NCBI RefSeq assembly: GCF_964340395.1
Contig: NC_135557.1
Location: 2,913,216 to 2,977,215 of the forward strand
From: Glandiceps talaboti
Lineage: Eukaryota; Hemichordata; Enteropneusta; Spengelidae
Direction of reading: 5' to 3'
DNA: 64,000 bases
Position 1 is the first letter of the stretch; every line of letters starts with the position of its first letter. The notes below the pieces were generated by a model that worked only from the letters and a program-made list of their open reading frames with translations, did not search any database and was not told where the DNA came from. Positions 29,663-40,010 of the stretch are shown here, in pieces. Both the position numbers and the translations under genes were made by a program.

Positions 29663-31082
29663 GAGGAGTGGTAGTAGATACATCGAATTTACGATGTACA
29701 TTGAATTTATCGAACTAGATCCTCATGCAATTGTAGAGTTGGGGACGACTGTCATTGTTTTCGACAACCTATTTATTCGCATCCTTTCGTTTACCTTAAC
29801 ACAAAATGGTGACACGTGTTTTACGAAAACAGTGCAAGGGAAAGGTCTGTCACCCATTCTGTTTTATTATATGCTCGGTGTCAATAAACAGACTGGCAAT
29901 ACCTCATTAACTGTTAATGACAGTACCCAAGTATTTGAATGGTCTCATTTTGCTTGCGATCTACTTGACATAGGTAATCCAAGTCAATCAGTAGCTTTTG
30001 ATAGTTCTGGTAAGACCCTGCAATCAAAGTGTGAGTTAAAATATTGTAACATAAGTGCACTACCTTATGAATTATTGCATTGTGAGTATTATTTACTGGA
30101 GTTAGATGTGGGTAGTTTTGAATTTAATGGTGAATCAGTTGAATTCAACATTGAACATATTCGACTGAAAAGTGATACATTTATATTATCACCAGATTCA
30201 GAAAGCCTTCTGGTATGTTTGTCACGTGTTGAGAATGTTGAAAAAACGTCATATTTAGAGGAGTACATGGGTTGGGTCTCTGTTGCATGCTCGTGCTTGT
30301 CGATTGTTGGCCTTATTGGGACCATTATTTGCTACACAGTTTGTAGAGAGTTGAGAAATCTTCCAGGAAAGTTAATGATCAATCTGTGTTTCTCCTTCCT
30401 TCTTGCCCAGTTGTTGACAACTACTACACTAGGGGCAATAGATTATCCTTGGATATGTCAGCTCTCTGCTGTTTTGATTAACTATACTTGGCTAGTATCA
30501 TTTTCATGGACAGGGGTTTTATCCTTTGACATGTTTTTAGCCTTTAGCACGAGGGTTTATTCAAATAGTAGGCACGATAATGCAATCTCTCTACGATTGG
30601 TTCCATACTGCCTCTTTGCTTGGTTGGTCCCCACACTTATTGTTGGCACCGCCGTTGTTATTGACTACTGTCAGTGTACCACTTTATACGTTGGTTATGG
30701 CAAGGGGGGTTCGTGTTGGATTGAAAACCGCTTTGCTCACCTTGCTCTATTTATTGGACCCATAGGCCTGATTATGTTGTTGAATTTGATCTTTTTCATT
30801 GTTACTAACTGCATGGTCTACAGGAAAATAAAAGCTAATGGTAACTATATCGAGAACAGTAATGTTCATTGGAAGACACAACAAGTTCGTATGGCAATTG
30901 GTTCGTTTATTCAATTTGGACTGATATGGATGGTTGGTTTGCTAGAGACCTTTGTTGAACATTTCGTGTTCTCTTTCATATTCGTCAGCTTGTGCTCTCT
31001 GCAAGGAGTATATTTATTCATCTTTACTATAACGAGTAAGCCAATACGGGCAATGCGTAAGACTCAGCAAAGTATTGGGTAA
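23477..31082 (+). CDS. Somatomedin-B domain / class B-like 7TM receptor
   Basis: Join 23477-24032 and 28642-31082: 998 codons plus stop. The split codon A|TG restores the frame exactly. Order: signal peptide (residues 1-24, ending RALA), SMB domain (about 58-108, eight cysteines at 62, 72, 88, 90, 94, 100, 101 and 107, with CNCDPLC and GDCCHDY), a YKNIYCAKCN motif near 200, a long ectodomain with a Ser/Gly tract (about 498-529), then seven hydrophobic helices (about 728-975) and a tail of about 20 residues. RNLPGKLMINLCFSF after TM1, a GSCW loop and LQGVYLFIFTITSKPIR at TM7 are features of secretin/adhesion/Methuselah-like receptors. No GPS cleavage motif is visible before TM1. Predicted plasma-membrane receptor, ligand unknown. 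Confidence 0.87.
24385..24765. mobile_element. Foldback (MITE-like) element, copy 1
   Basis: The second half is a long hairpin: GGGCTATAGCACCCGTTCAT, then GACTGTGAGTTACCAGAATC, pairs with GATTCTGGTAACTCACAGTC, then AATAAACGGGTACTATA, around a short CTCGGCCAAT loop. Upstream are GGTCACGTGACC (a palindrome containing an E-box CACGTG) and paired CCACCGCGAGTTCACAGC motifs. It lies in the receptor intron. Confidence 0.75.
24766..25165. mobile_element. Foldback (MITE-like) element, copy 2
   Basis: Direct repeat of copy 1 with about 90% identity by eye, including ATAATATACCTAGTGATAAT at its start, GGTCACGTGACC and the hairpin. The loop is longer here (CTCGGCCTTCGGCCTTGGG), itself a small hairpin. 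Confidence 0.75.
25350..26078 (+). repeat. 33-bp minisatellite in the receptor intron
   Basis: About 22 copies of a 33-bp unit: GGAGCACTATAGTTTTTGCT then AYATCTGAATGTA. Because 33 is a multiple of three and the unit lacks stops, both strands stay open for 240 codons or more. The predicted peptides (IVFATSECRST on plus, LLHSDVAKTIV on minus) look like translation of noncoding repeat. No start context or domain supports expression. Confidence 0.94.
26079..27360. other. Receptor intron, no feature
   Basis: AT-rich. I found no exon with good splice signals that would fit phase 1 between the two receptor exons. The stretch at 26570-26720 is more GC-rich but unassigned. Confidence 0.4.
27362..27622. 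mobile_element. Foldback element with about 95-bp inverted ends
   Basis: Left: GAGTATAAAGTTAGC, CAGATTCAGATTCAGGTAGC, TATTGAGCATCAGAT, CCTCAGATCCAAATACACC. Right, in mirror order: GGTGTCTTTGGATCTGAGG, ATCTGATGCTCAATATA, GCTACCTGAATCTG, AACTTTATACTC. The spacer is about 60 bp. Confidence 0.8.
27680..27890 (+). repeat. Dispersed repeat family B, copy 3, with (AC)n
   Basis: GAAATTTCGTGTGAATTGA is followed by a (CA)n and (CGCA)n tract at 27750-27848 and the terminal hairpin ACCTTCC-TTAC-GGAAGGT at 27871-27888. Confidence 0.65.
27891..28641. other. 3' part of the receptor intron
   Basis: Noncoding. A segment at about 28490-28620 is related, in reverse orientation, to 41056-41170; both can be read as LVQIMSKI-RA, which is probably a fossil of a dispersed repeat. 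The intron ends in the acceptor TTTCTTTCTATTCAG. Confidence 0.45.
28642..31082 (+). CDS. Receptor exon: ectodomain, 7TM and tail
   Basis: Single 2441-bp exon from acceptor CTATTCAG|TG to TAA (31080-31082). It encodes the whole membrane region without introns. The CDS contains an AGT/GGT trinucleotide tract (29581-29668). GPCR features: a pair of Cys able to bridge the top of TM3 (about WICQLSA) and the second extracellular loop (GSCW), and an Asn/Pro-poor TM7 ending SKPIRAMRK. Confidence 0.9.
29581..29668 (+). repeat. Coding (AGT)n/(GGT)n trinucleotide tract
   Basis: It encodes a Ser run, a Gly run with one Asp, a second Ser run, then RRSGS, in the receptor ectodomain. As an in-frame trinucleotide repeat it can vary in length without breaking the gene and probably acts as a flexible linker. 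Confidence 0.93.
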
Positions 31083-32300
31083 AATTAGACAGCTAACACA
31101 ACACAACCTATGACGTAATATTAAGAACAATAATGTAATATTTAGTGTCATTCTTGACATTGCGGTGATATTGGCATTACTTTTATTTGGTTATAGTGTG
31201 ATTATCATAATATGATTACATAAAATGTCATTTTTCTCTCGCAACGCTTAAACGAGAATTAAACTTTCAAGTTGTATTTTAAAGGAGTCAGTGATGGGGC
31301 TGGTTTTTATCTAGATTACATTTATATGTTTAGTGGAACTTAACACTTGGGTCATTCTCACCTCCATCTAAAGACCTTTCTACACTAGAGCTGTAGAGAA
31401 TTAGCCAATCTAGCATGAGAAAGTTAAGCTACTTACTTGGACAAAGTATATATGGGATTGAATATTCCAAGGCTTTTTTCTTTGTGATTTCAATTGCCCC
31501 AGTGTTAGTCTAATTTTATTTAAATGCTAATGTTGTTTCCCTGAAAACAAGCATTCAAAAATAGGATAGGTAGAAGTTGTCTGATTTGTTCTGAAGAAGT
31601 TGCTTCAAACTGATGACAAGATACATGGCGATCATAATACTGCTATGACACAGTTTGATAAATGAAGATAATTTAAAGCCAGTTTCGATATACCGTCAAG
31701 GTAATAAAATAACATAAAAGTGCCTTGTGTTTGCATATGTAATGGGACTTCAATATTTACCTATAACTGTCTCACTGTCTACAAAAGGGTTACAATAATT
31801 TTGTCTACAGAAACATCGATAATATGAAGCTTTACTACTGAGATTATCCTTTGTGAAGTGAATTTTGTTATTAAGTGATCTACTGAAACTGAACGACCTT
31901 GTGTAATATAGATATAAAGTGTACACTGCATGATTTCCACTGCGTGTAGCATGTTGCAGTGAAGAGCGTACCATAATCAGTCATTTTACCAGATCAGCCA
32001 CAAAATATGTTTTGACTAGAAATCACTTCTGAAATTTAATGGCAGATGTTCTACTATAGTAATATACAGTTAGGTAGGCTCAAATATATACAGGACTCAT
32101 TCTTGTGTTGTGTTATGTTCTTAATGATTAGAGTTCATTTGAGTTACAAGTCATAAACTACATTCAACTTGTAACTTGTGCAAATATTAAAGTGTTCGCA
32201 GAAGACACATCGTCCTCGTATACATTACTTCTATATGACTAAATGAAGACATGGATTTTTAAACAATGGGGACAACAAATAAATACTACAAAGTGTCTGT
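31083..32300. other. 3' flank of the receptor gene
   Basis: No further gene seen. The nearest poly(A)-signal-like hexamers are a weak ATTAAA at about 31258 and AATAAA at about 31703. The 74-codon minus frame at 31750-31974 has no support. Confidence 0.4.
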
Positions 32301-32309
32301 GATAATGCA

Positions 32310-32700
32310 GGAAATAGCTGAGTTTCTGTAATTGGACATGAAGAGACAGGTCAAGGTCAAAGGTCAATTTTTCAAAAGAGAGTTTAAACCCGGTAATATG
32401 GGGGTAGACACTTAAATGTAGTCTCTATGTATTAACATGTTGAGTTATGTGGTAAATCATGATTGTTCTCTACAAATATGGCTGCCACGTAATTGCTTTA
32501 AAGTGCCTGAAATATGCAAGTAATGGCTTAATTTTGATGGTGTACCCTGTAGGTCAAGGTACAGATCAAAGGTCACTGTCAGACAAGAAAACTTGCATGT
32601 AACTGTATGGGGCAAGACACTTCAATCCAGTCTTGTATTGTAGTGTTTTATTCACGAATCAATATAGTTAAGTTTCACTACCAATATGGCTGCCATTCAG
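32310..32700 (+). repeat. Diverged tandem pair with AGGTCA direct repeats
   Basis: Two copies of about 200 bp. Each has CTGAAATATGCAAG- or GTAATTGGAC-like sequence, a run of AGGTCA half-sites (AGGTCAAGGTCAAAGGTCA at about 32350; AGGTCA and AAAGGTCA at about 32552-32577), GGGGYAGACACTT-AAT-AGTCT, and AATATGGCTGCCA. Confidence 0.55.
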
Positions 32701-32921
32701 CAAAAGTGATATCAGCAACATAAATAATGATTGTGTATAGTTCTTTTCATCAATATTACTTGAAAACCTGCTTTGCGGAAATTGCTGTACTTCCAATCGA
32801 AGTACGAATTGTGAACTACTGCAACATATTGATATATTACTGAACTTGTCATGATGCAGTAAAATAGCTTTAGCTATCATGGTAGTCACAACATTGCCTA
32901 CTTAGTGGAAAAGTTGAATAA

Positions 32922-34390
32922 TCATTCTATTTATTCACTTACCTAAATGTTCATATTCCAATGTATGTCAATCTCATCTCATTCTATTTATTCACTTACC
33001 TAAATGTTCATATTCCAGTGTATGTCAATCTCCTATAATTCTATTTATTCACTTACCTACATGTTCATATTCCAGTGTATGTCAATCTCCTCTCATTCTA
33101 CTTATTCACTTACCTAAATGTTCATATTCCAGTGTATGTCAATCTCCTCTTATTCTACTTATTCACTTACCTACATGTTCATATTCCAGTGTATGTCAAT
33201 CTCCTCTCATTCTACTTATTCACTTACCTAAATGTTCATATTCCAGTGTATGTCAATCTCATCTCATTCTATTTATTCACTTACCTAAATGTTCATATTC
33301 CAGTGTATGTCAATCTCCTATAATTCTATTTATTCACTTACCTACATGTTCATATTCTAGTGTATGCCAATCTCCTCTCATTCTACTTATTCACTTACCT
33401 AAAGGTTCATATTCCAGTGTATGTCAATCTCCTCTCATTCTACTTATTCACTTACCTAAATGTTCATATTCCAGTGTATGTCAATCTCCTCTCATTCTAC
33501 TTATTCACTTACCTACATGTTCATATTCCAGTGTATGTCAATCTCCTCTCATTCTATTTATTCACTTACCTAAATGTTCATATTCCAGTGTATGTCAATC
33601 TCCTCTCATTCTACTTATTCACTTACCTACATGTTCATATTCCAGTGTATGTCAATCTCCTATAATTCTATTTATTCACTTACCTAAATGTTCATATTCC
33701 AGTGTATGTCAATCTCCTCTCATTCTACTTATTCATTTACCTACATGTTCATATTCCAATGTATGTCAATCTCATCTCATTCTATTTATTCACTTACCTA
33801 AATGTTCATATTCCAGTGTATGTCAATCTCCTATAATTATATTTATTCACTTACCTACATGTTCATATTCTAGTGTATGCCAATCTCCTCTCATTCTACT
33901 TATTCACTTACCTAAAGGTTCATATTCCAGTGTATGTCAATCTCCTCTCATTCTACTTATTCACTTACCTACATGTTCATATTCCAGTGTATGTCAATCT
34001 CCTCTCATTCTACTTATTCACTTACCTACATGTTCATATTCCAGTGTATGTCAATCTCCTCTCATTCTACTTATTCACTTACCTACATGTTCATATTCCA
34101 GTGTATGTCAATCTCCTCTCATTCTACTTATTCACTTACCTAAAGGTTCATATTCCAGTGTATGTCAATCTCCTCTCATTCTATTTATTCACTTACCTAA
34201 ATGTTCATATTCCAGTGTATGTCAATCTCATCTCATTCTATTTATTCACTTACCTAAATGTTCATATTGCATTGTATGCCAATCTCCTCTCATTCTACTT
34301 ATTCATTTAACTAAATGTTCATTTTCCACAGCGTATGCAAATCCCCCCTCATTATGTTTATTAATTTACCTAAATGTTCATATTCCATAA
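32922..34390 (+). repeat. 57-bp minisatellite
   Basis: About 26 copies of a 57-bp unit containing CTCATTCTACTTATTCACTT, ACCTAAATGTTCATATTCCA and GTGTATGTCAATCTC. Length 57 (19 codons) leaves one frame open, giving NLLSFYLFTYLNVHIPVYV. I judge it noncoding: both stop-bearing units and sequence decay at the ends are present and there is no gene context. Confidence 0.95.
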
Positions 34391-34664
34391 TGTGTTAGAC
34401 AAATTACTTAGTTAAGATGGTTATGCTGTGAAATAGGATCAGTCAGTTAGTGGCTTACTATGCCATGACAGAATATGCACTCGTCGGCCTTATATAAACA
34501 CATATCAAAAAGAAAGGAACCAAGAATACAAAATGGAACCCAGCATAATTTGGTTATTACAGATATCATCTTGGAAATAACAACCATATTGCTACATGCA
34601 ACATTTTGGTAATTAAAACTGTTGCTCCAATAAGTTTCATGACGGGTTCTATCCTATTTATTAT

Positions 34665-35010
34665 ATGGAGTCCAGATCACACATAGGTGTTGATCAGTTT
34701 GATGCCCTGGGTATGCTGGATGTCAAGGGTAGAGTGAGCCAACTACGGTGTAACTATGCTTTCCGAATATACAATAACTCCAACCCTGAGTATTTATCGG
34801 ATCTATTTACCAATGTATCATCTGTTCATAATTATGGTACTAGCATGACTAGGGGAAGTTGGTAAATTTTCATCAGCCAACGGTTAAAAGTGAGGCTGCT
34901 AATACGTTTTATGCTAACGCCAAAATTTGCCATGGTGGCTCTCTACTTCCTGTCTATATGTATGTACCTTGTGGGTATACATGGAATAGGTTACTTGCAA
35001 TTGGTTAATC
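34665..35010 (+). mobile_element. LINE 3' end fragment
   Basis: The frame reads DVKGRVSQLRCNYAFRIYN, then NPEYLSDLFTNVSS, then HNYGTSMTRGSW. That is the pattern of the C-terminal region of LINE reverse transcriptases (L..L.....IYNG.AP.YL...F..V...H...TR). A shifted frame continues with PTVKSEAANTFYANA. Truncated and frameshifted; the 3' tail is not clear. Confidence 0.6.
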
Positions 35011-35306
35011 ATAGAGCACTGCTGCTTTTTTCGATATCTGAACAATACGAAAAGCATCACTGATATACACTTCTACAGAATACCAATGGACAAAACTCTT
35101 AAGAAACGGTACAATGGGTTGATGATACTCCCAATTGAAGCTAGGGTGCAGTATTCTCAATTTCTTTGTTTGCAGTCTGGAATGGTCTATTGTCTTGGGA
35201 AGATTCTCTGCATGTTTATAATTATTTATTTAAATGTTAAAGTTCATATTTTATCATGTGTTAAAGTTTATTTGAAAACTATACTATTTATTATTTGTTG
35301 TATTTC

Positions 35307-35415
35307 AGTAGTGTAGTATCTACACTATAGAGGGTATCATATGTGAGTTCTCAATAGTTCAGTAGTGTAGTATCTCAAATATAGAGGGTCTCATACGTGA
35401 GTTCTCAATAGTTGT
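35307..35415 (+). repeat. Two-copy tandem repeat of about 54 bp
   Basis: CAGTAGTGTAGTATCT, AGAGGGT, CATA and GTGAGTTCTCAATAGTT are repeated once. Confidence 0.85.
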
Positions 35416-35956
35416 TGTTATAGTATCACTTTTACGGAAGCTAAAAAGGTGCTAAAACTGTACCCCGATAACAACTGTTCTTGTAAGAATTATAAGACTT
35501 GGTATCACATAGGTGAACAAACTGTGAACGACACTTGAATATGCACAAGATCGTACTTGAAGGAAGGTTCATATTGCGTAATTTCGGATCTAAAAGGATG
35601 AGGATGTGTTGTTGAATTAAAAGTACCTTGAAACTAAATAAGGAATTTTATCTGCAATGCATGACGAACTGTACGTGTATAGCCACATCTGGTGTTTTGT
35701 ATAGTAACAGACAAGACAGGACAAGACCTGGAAAAAACATACGACAGATAGAATACGTTTATCAGCTATTATAAGAGTCATATTGTTATTGTGGTAGTAA
35801 TATTGTTATTAACACTTTAAGTAGCTGTATACTGTAATTATGGTGGTAGTATTAAATGTAATAGCGATGGTATCAACACTATTCGTAGTAGCTGTCAACT
35901 ACAATTGCCATGGTTGTAGTTGTGAATGGTGGTGGCGGTATCACAATTTGTAATAG
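35416..35956. other. No gene seen
   Basis: AT-rich. A degenerate TAGT/TATTGTTATTG-rich stretch at 35770-35900 leads into the trinucleotide repeat. Confidence 0.4.
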
Positions 35957-35981
35957 TAGTAGTAGTAGTAGTAGCAGCTGC

Positions 35982-36070
<89 letters not shown>

Positions 36071-36072
36071 CT
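35957..36072 (+). repeat. (AGT)n trinucleotide microsatellite
   Basis: Runs flank GCAGCTGCAG and end at GCTGCTGCAG. All frames are open only because of the repeat. Confidence 0.96.
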
Positions 36073-36755
36073 GCTGCAGTAATGCTGGTTCTTGTAGTAG
36101 TAGTTTTGCTAATGCTGGTGGTATCTGCAATGGTCGCCATTTATTTGTTTAACTGAATCATACACTCTAGAGTATCAGTGATAGTCGTGGTGTTCATCGT
36201 AGTGATTATATGATGGGGACAGTTTGGGAAGTCATGATGGGCGAATGGTTACAGTTGCCGACTTCGAATTACAAAAACGAGCCCCGTTGCTGCCGTTTGT
36301 TTCTGAATGGCTAAACTCCTTGGGCAAGGTTTGAGCCATGTTTGAGCCAGATATTAACCCAGCTGTCTAATTGGGTACCTGGTATAGATTTAGGTCTATG
36401 CTTGGGATAATAATAACTCAACCCTCATGACAAAAGGCATTATACCTATGAGGTTATCAAGTCTAAATAAAGATTATTATTTATTATTTGTATTAACATT
36501 TATATTTGAAAATGTTAAATTGTCTTCATCTTCCAAACGTAAAAGATACATCACGTGACAATAAAACACAATAGGTTACTGTTACCATCATGTCATCATA
36601 AGTGATATCATGGTCGCTGATTGGAGATAGCTTGAGAGATGTCAAATGTTACAGTGTTTAACATTTGCAACTCTTTCATGTTAACAGAGACACCATGAGC
36701 GTATGCAACATGAATTCTGTATATTCACATATATCAGGGAACAGATAATTATGAA
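36073..36755. other. No gene seen
   Basis: The piece at 36225-36470 (GGGACAGTTTGGGAAGTCAT through CTCAACCC, then AATAAAGATTATTATTTATT) resembles the 3' end of a tRNA-derived SINE or LINE with an AT-rich tail, but I could not find an A/B box. Confidence 0.35.
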
Positions 36756-37640
36756 TAACGAAGTAAGCTAGACCTCAGGTGAAGATAACATACCAATTTT
36801 CGGTATCTGTAGTAGCATATTACCTCATGCTAGAGAGTCAAAACAGAACAAGGTGGTCGACTTATTTTCAGTACCAGCAATAGCAATTTACCTCATCTTA
36901 GAGGGTCAAAATAGAACAAGAAGGTTGACTTATTCTCAGTTCCTGTAATAGCATTTTACCTCATGTTGGAGGGTCAAAATAGAACAAGAAGGTCGACTTA
37001 TTCTCAGTACCTGCAATGGCATTTTACCTCATGTTAGAGGGTCAAAATAGAACAAGAAGATTGGCTTATTCTCATTACCTGCAATAGTTTTTTTTATCTC
37101 ATGCGAGAGGCTTCAAATAGAAAAAGAAGGTTGACTTATTCTCAGTACTCGCAATAGCATTTTACCTCATGCTAGAGGGTCAAATAGAACAAGAAGGCAA
37201 TGTTGACTTATTTTTACGGTCGCCTATGGTGATTCATGCTAGAGGGTCAAATAGAACAAGAAGGCAATGTAGACTTATTTTTACGGTCGCCTATGGTGAT
37301 TCATGCTAGAGGGTCAAATAGAACAAGAAGGCAATGTAGACTTATTTTTACGGTCGCCTATGGTGATTCATGCTAGAGGGTCAAATAGAACAAGAAGGCA
37401 ATGTAGACTTATTTTTACGGTCGCCTATGGTGATTCATGCTAGAGGGTCAAATAGAACAAGAAGGCAATGTTGACTTATTTTTACGGTCGCCTATGGTGA
37501 TTCATGCTAGAGGGTCAAATAGAACAAGAAGGCAATGTTGACTTATTTTTACGGTCGCCTATGGTGATTCATGCTAGAGGGTCAAATAGAACAAGAAGGC
37601 AATGTTGACTTATTTTTACGGTCGCCTATGGTGATTCATG
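36756..37640 (+). repeat. 67/68-bp minisatellite with two unit types
   Basis: The first five or six units (to about 37190) are about 68 bp with CAGTACCTGCAATAGCATTT. The last seven (37200-37640) are 67 bp, nearly identical, and replace that part with TACGGTCGCCTATGGTGATT. All share GCTAGAGGGTCAAATAGAAC, AAGAAGG and GACTTATT. The second type is the homogenised, younger one. Confidence 0.92.
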
Positions 37641-38465
37641 CTTGGAACAGAGCTGAAGCTATGGTGTCGACATAGAAATCGAATGTTATTTTTTATGATA
37701 CGCCTAGACAGTAATATATATTCTATTTCAGGTACTGAGAATTGACGGGAATCACCATCTAATCATAGTTCAATTCAATGGATTGGATGTTACTATGATG
37801 ACCACACATTTTATATGTAAAGTATATTTTAGTAAACTCTAGTGCCCTAGGTTGAATAGAAAACGAATGTTTTAACCATTTTCTTCGTGATTAGCTTGTT
37901 TAGCTTCATTGACCGAATGAAAAGTTTTACTATAACATAACATACAGTTACAATATATATGATACAACAAACAACATACAAAATGAGGTGTGCGTATGAG
38001 TTCAGATGCATGATCTGTAATATTTTTGGGCACCTCAACAATGTATATAGTCATATATACGCACCTCTGTTAACAGCCCTGTGGCTACAATGCTGTTACA
38101 ACGTTAAACATGTGCCATGCTGACTGTCACAGAACTATACCACTGTATGTTACTGGGTCTGTACAGGCCCTGATATAGGGACGACATGTATTGGATGTGT
38201 ATTCTTTTGTATTATGTATCATAATGGAATTATGTATTATAATGGAATAAACTATTAATTATTGTACTCAACGGATTTGTCACTGTGTGTCTATCATTTG
38301 GAAGAGTTTTGTTGCTTTACATGAAAGAAGGTCCCTGAAAGCCTAAACATGGAGTAAACTTAATTAATTTGCAAATAAGATTGCTTCAAATAATCACCCT
38401 TATTTGTTGTACAACATTGTCTTGATGCTTAAATACCAAAGTTTCGGCACATTTCCTGATAATGA
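37641..38465. other. No gene seen
   Basis: AT-rich. TAATGGAATTATGTATTATAATGG at about 38221-38247 is a short imperfect duplication. Confidence 0.4.
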
Positions 38466-38470
38466 TAACT

Positions 38471-38487
38471 ATGTCTGTCTGTCTGTA

Positions 38488-38568
<81 letters not shown>

Positions 38569-38579
38569 GCCTATCTGTC

Positions 38580-38623
<44 letters not shown>

Positions 38624-38640
38624 TGTGTGTGTGTGTGTGC
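38471..38640 (+). repeat. Compound (TGTC)n-(TGCG)n-(TG)n microsatellite
   Basis: TGTC repeats pass to TGCG at about 38580 and TG at about 38624. No frame here is coding. Confidence 0.96.
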
Positions 38641-39210
38641 ATACCAAACCCTGCCACAAGCAATCTCTGCCGGGGTGTTTGGGCCTGATTTGAACAATCA
38701 TGACTATTCACCCCGTCCAATGTGCAATTCACGAAGTGCATTTGAATACCTGTAATCCAAAAGTATGACTTTAATAAGACACCTTTCCACAGTTCAATAA
38801 TTATCAAATAATGCTACTAATCGCTGTGTTGTGTTTGAGGAACGAATTGAGTTTAATTGGCATAGCCTTTGTTTGGACTGTAGTGAAGACCGTGCTCGAA
38901 CGGGAACAACACCATCAGTATTGCATGGTGGGTAATAATAGTTGTGCGTATTGTGGTCTAAGACCAATACAGTGACATACTAATGACATACAATCTGGGA
39001 TGGCACGTTTATCCGACATCACCCAGAATTGTAATCAGTTCTTTGCGAATAAAACATTTCATACATAATAATGACTTTTTCGTCATGAAGAAAATGAAAT
39101 TTCCTTTGCATTGACAGGAAATACATAGCCACATAGATTACATTTACTCAAATAAGAAATTCATGCAAAGTAAATTAAAGATTACAATAGATACAAATAA
39201 ATACATTTAG
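38641..39210. other. No gene seen
   Basis: AT-rich flank; the end probably contains the 3' untranslated part of the minus-strand LINE that follows. Confidence 0.4.
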
Positions 39211-39216
39211 CAGCGA

Positions 39217-40010
39217 TTACATGTGATTAATGAGTTGAATTGGCATGAAACTAATCTTAAACCTGTTTATATGTGCATGTGGTACTCTGAGGCGACGACC
39301 ACTTGGTAGATATTTATATTCTGTATGTAGTGGATGTGTTAAATCTTTGCTAATTTTTGTAGCAGTCTTAAACGATTTGTGTTTATACAATATAGAGTTA
39401 TCAGATAGTTTGTAGGTTTCATTATCAACTAATTTTCTGCATATGTTCCTAGGACTGTTTATATCGTGTTTAAGATAGGTAGGCAGCATATCATAGAAGG
39501 CAGTATTAGCAAGCTGAGAACTGTATAGATGGTTGAATTGTAGAACATAGAAATGACATTGGAATTAACATTTAACGTTATCATGAGCCTTACATAACAC
39601 AACCTTTTATTTGCCCTTTTCAGATGATTTTCAACATATTGTTGAACAAATGACAATTTATCATCAACCATACAAACAAGATATTTATACACTGATTTTC
39701 TTTCGACTTGTTAATTTGAACAGGATGCTTTTCTGCTTTCTTCCGTCGAAAGTCAAAAAGCAATTGTTTTGTTTTGGGCACATTAAGATCACGGTAGTTA
39801 TCTTTACACCAGGTGTTGACAAACTTTATACAAATATTCACTATCATCATCATTTGATATAAATCCGACAACAGCTGTATCATCTGCACATTTCTCAATC
39901 ATTGCGCCCTTAGTGCCCCATGCCAAATAATTTGTGTAAAGTACAAAAAGAATTGATGACAGCACACAGCCCTGTGGTGCACCTGTATTAACTGTTATTA
40001 TGTTGGATAC
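39217..40010 (-). mobile_element. LINE reverse transcriptase fragment (broken)
   Basis: Minus-strand frames give the core and C-terminus of a non-LTR reverse transcriptase: GAPQGCVLSSILFVLYTN, then CADDTAVVGFISNDDD (the catalytic (F/Y)xDD box with Cys in the first place), VPKTKQLLFDFRRKK, DDKLSF..YVENHLKRANKRL, FYNSTIYTV and finally EYKYLPSGRRLRVP..HINRFK.SF. This order is typical of L2/CR1/Rex-like elements. Several frameshifts separate the pieces, and the 5' half is missing beyond about 40010. Dead copy. Confidence 0.85.

Noticed and set aside
33075-34310. Repeated frames NLLSFYLFTYLNVHIPVYV
   Set aside because: Translation of the 57-bp minisatellite. No start context, splice sites or domain, and frames break between units.
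36225-36490. tRNA-derived SINE
   Set aside because: The AT-rich tail and general look fit, but I could not find A and B box promoter motifs.
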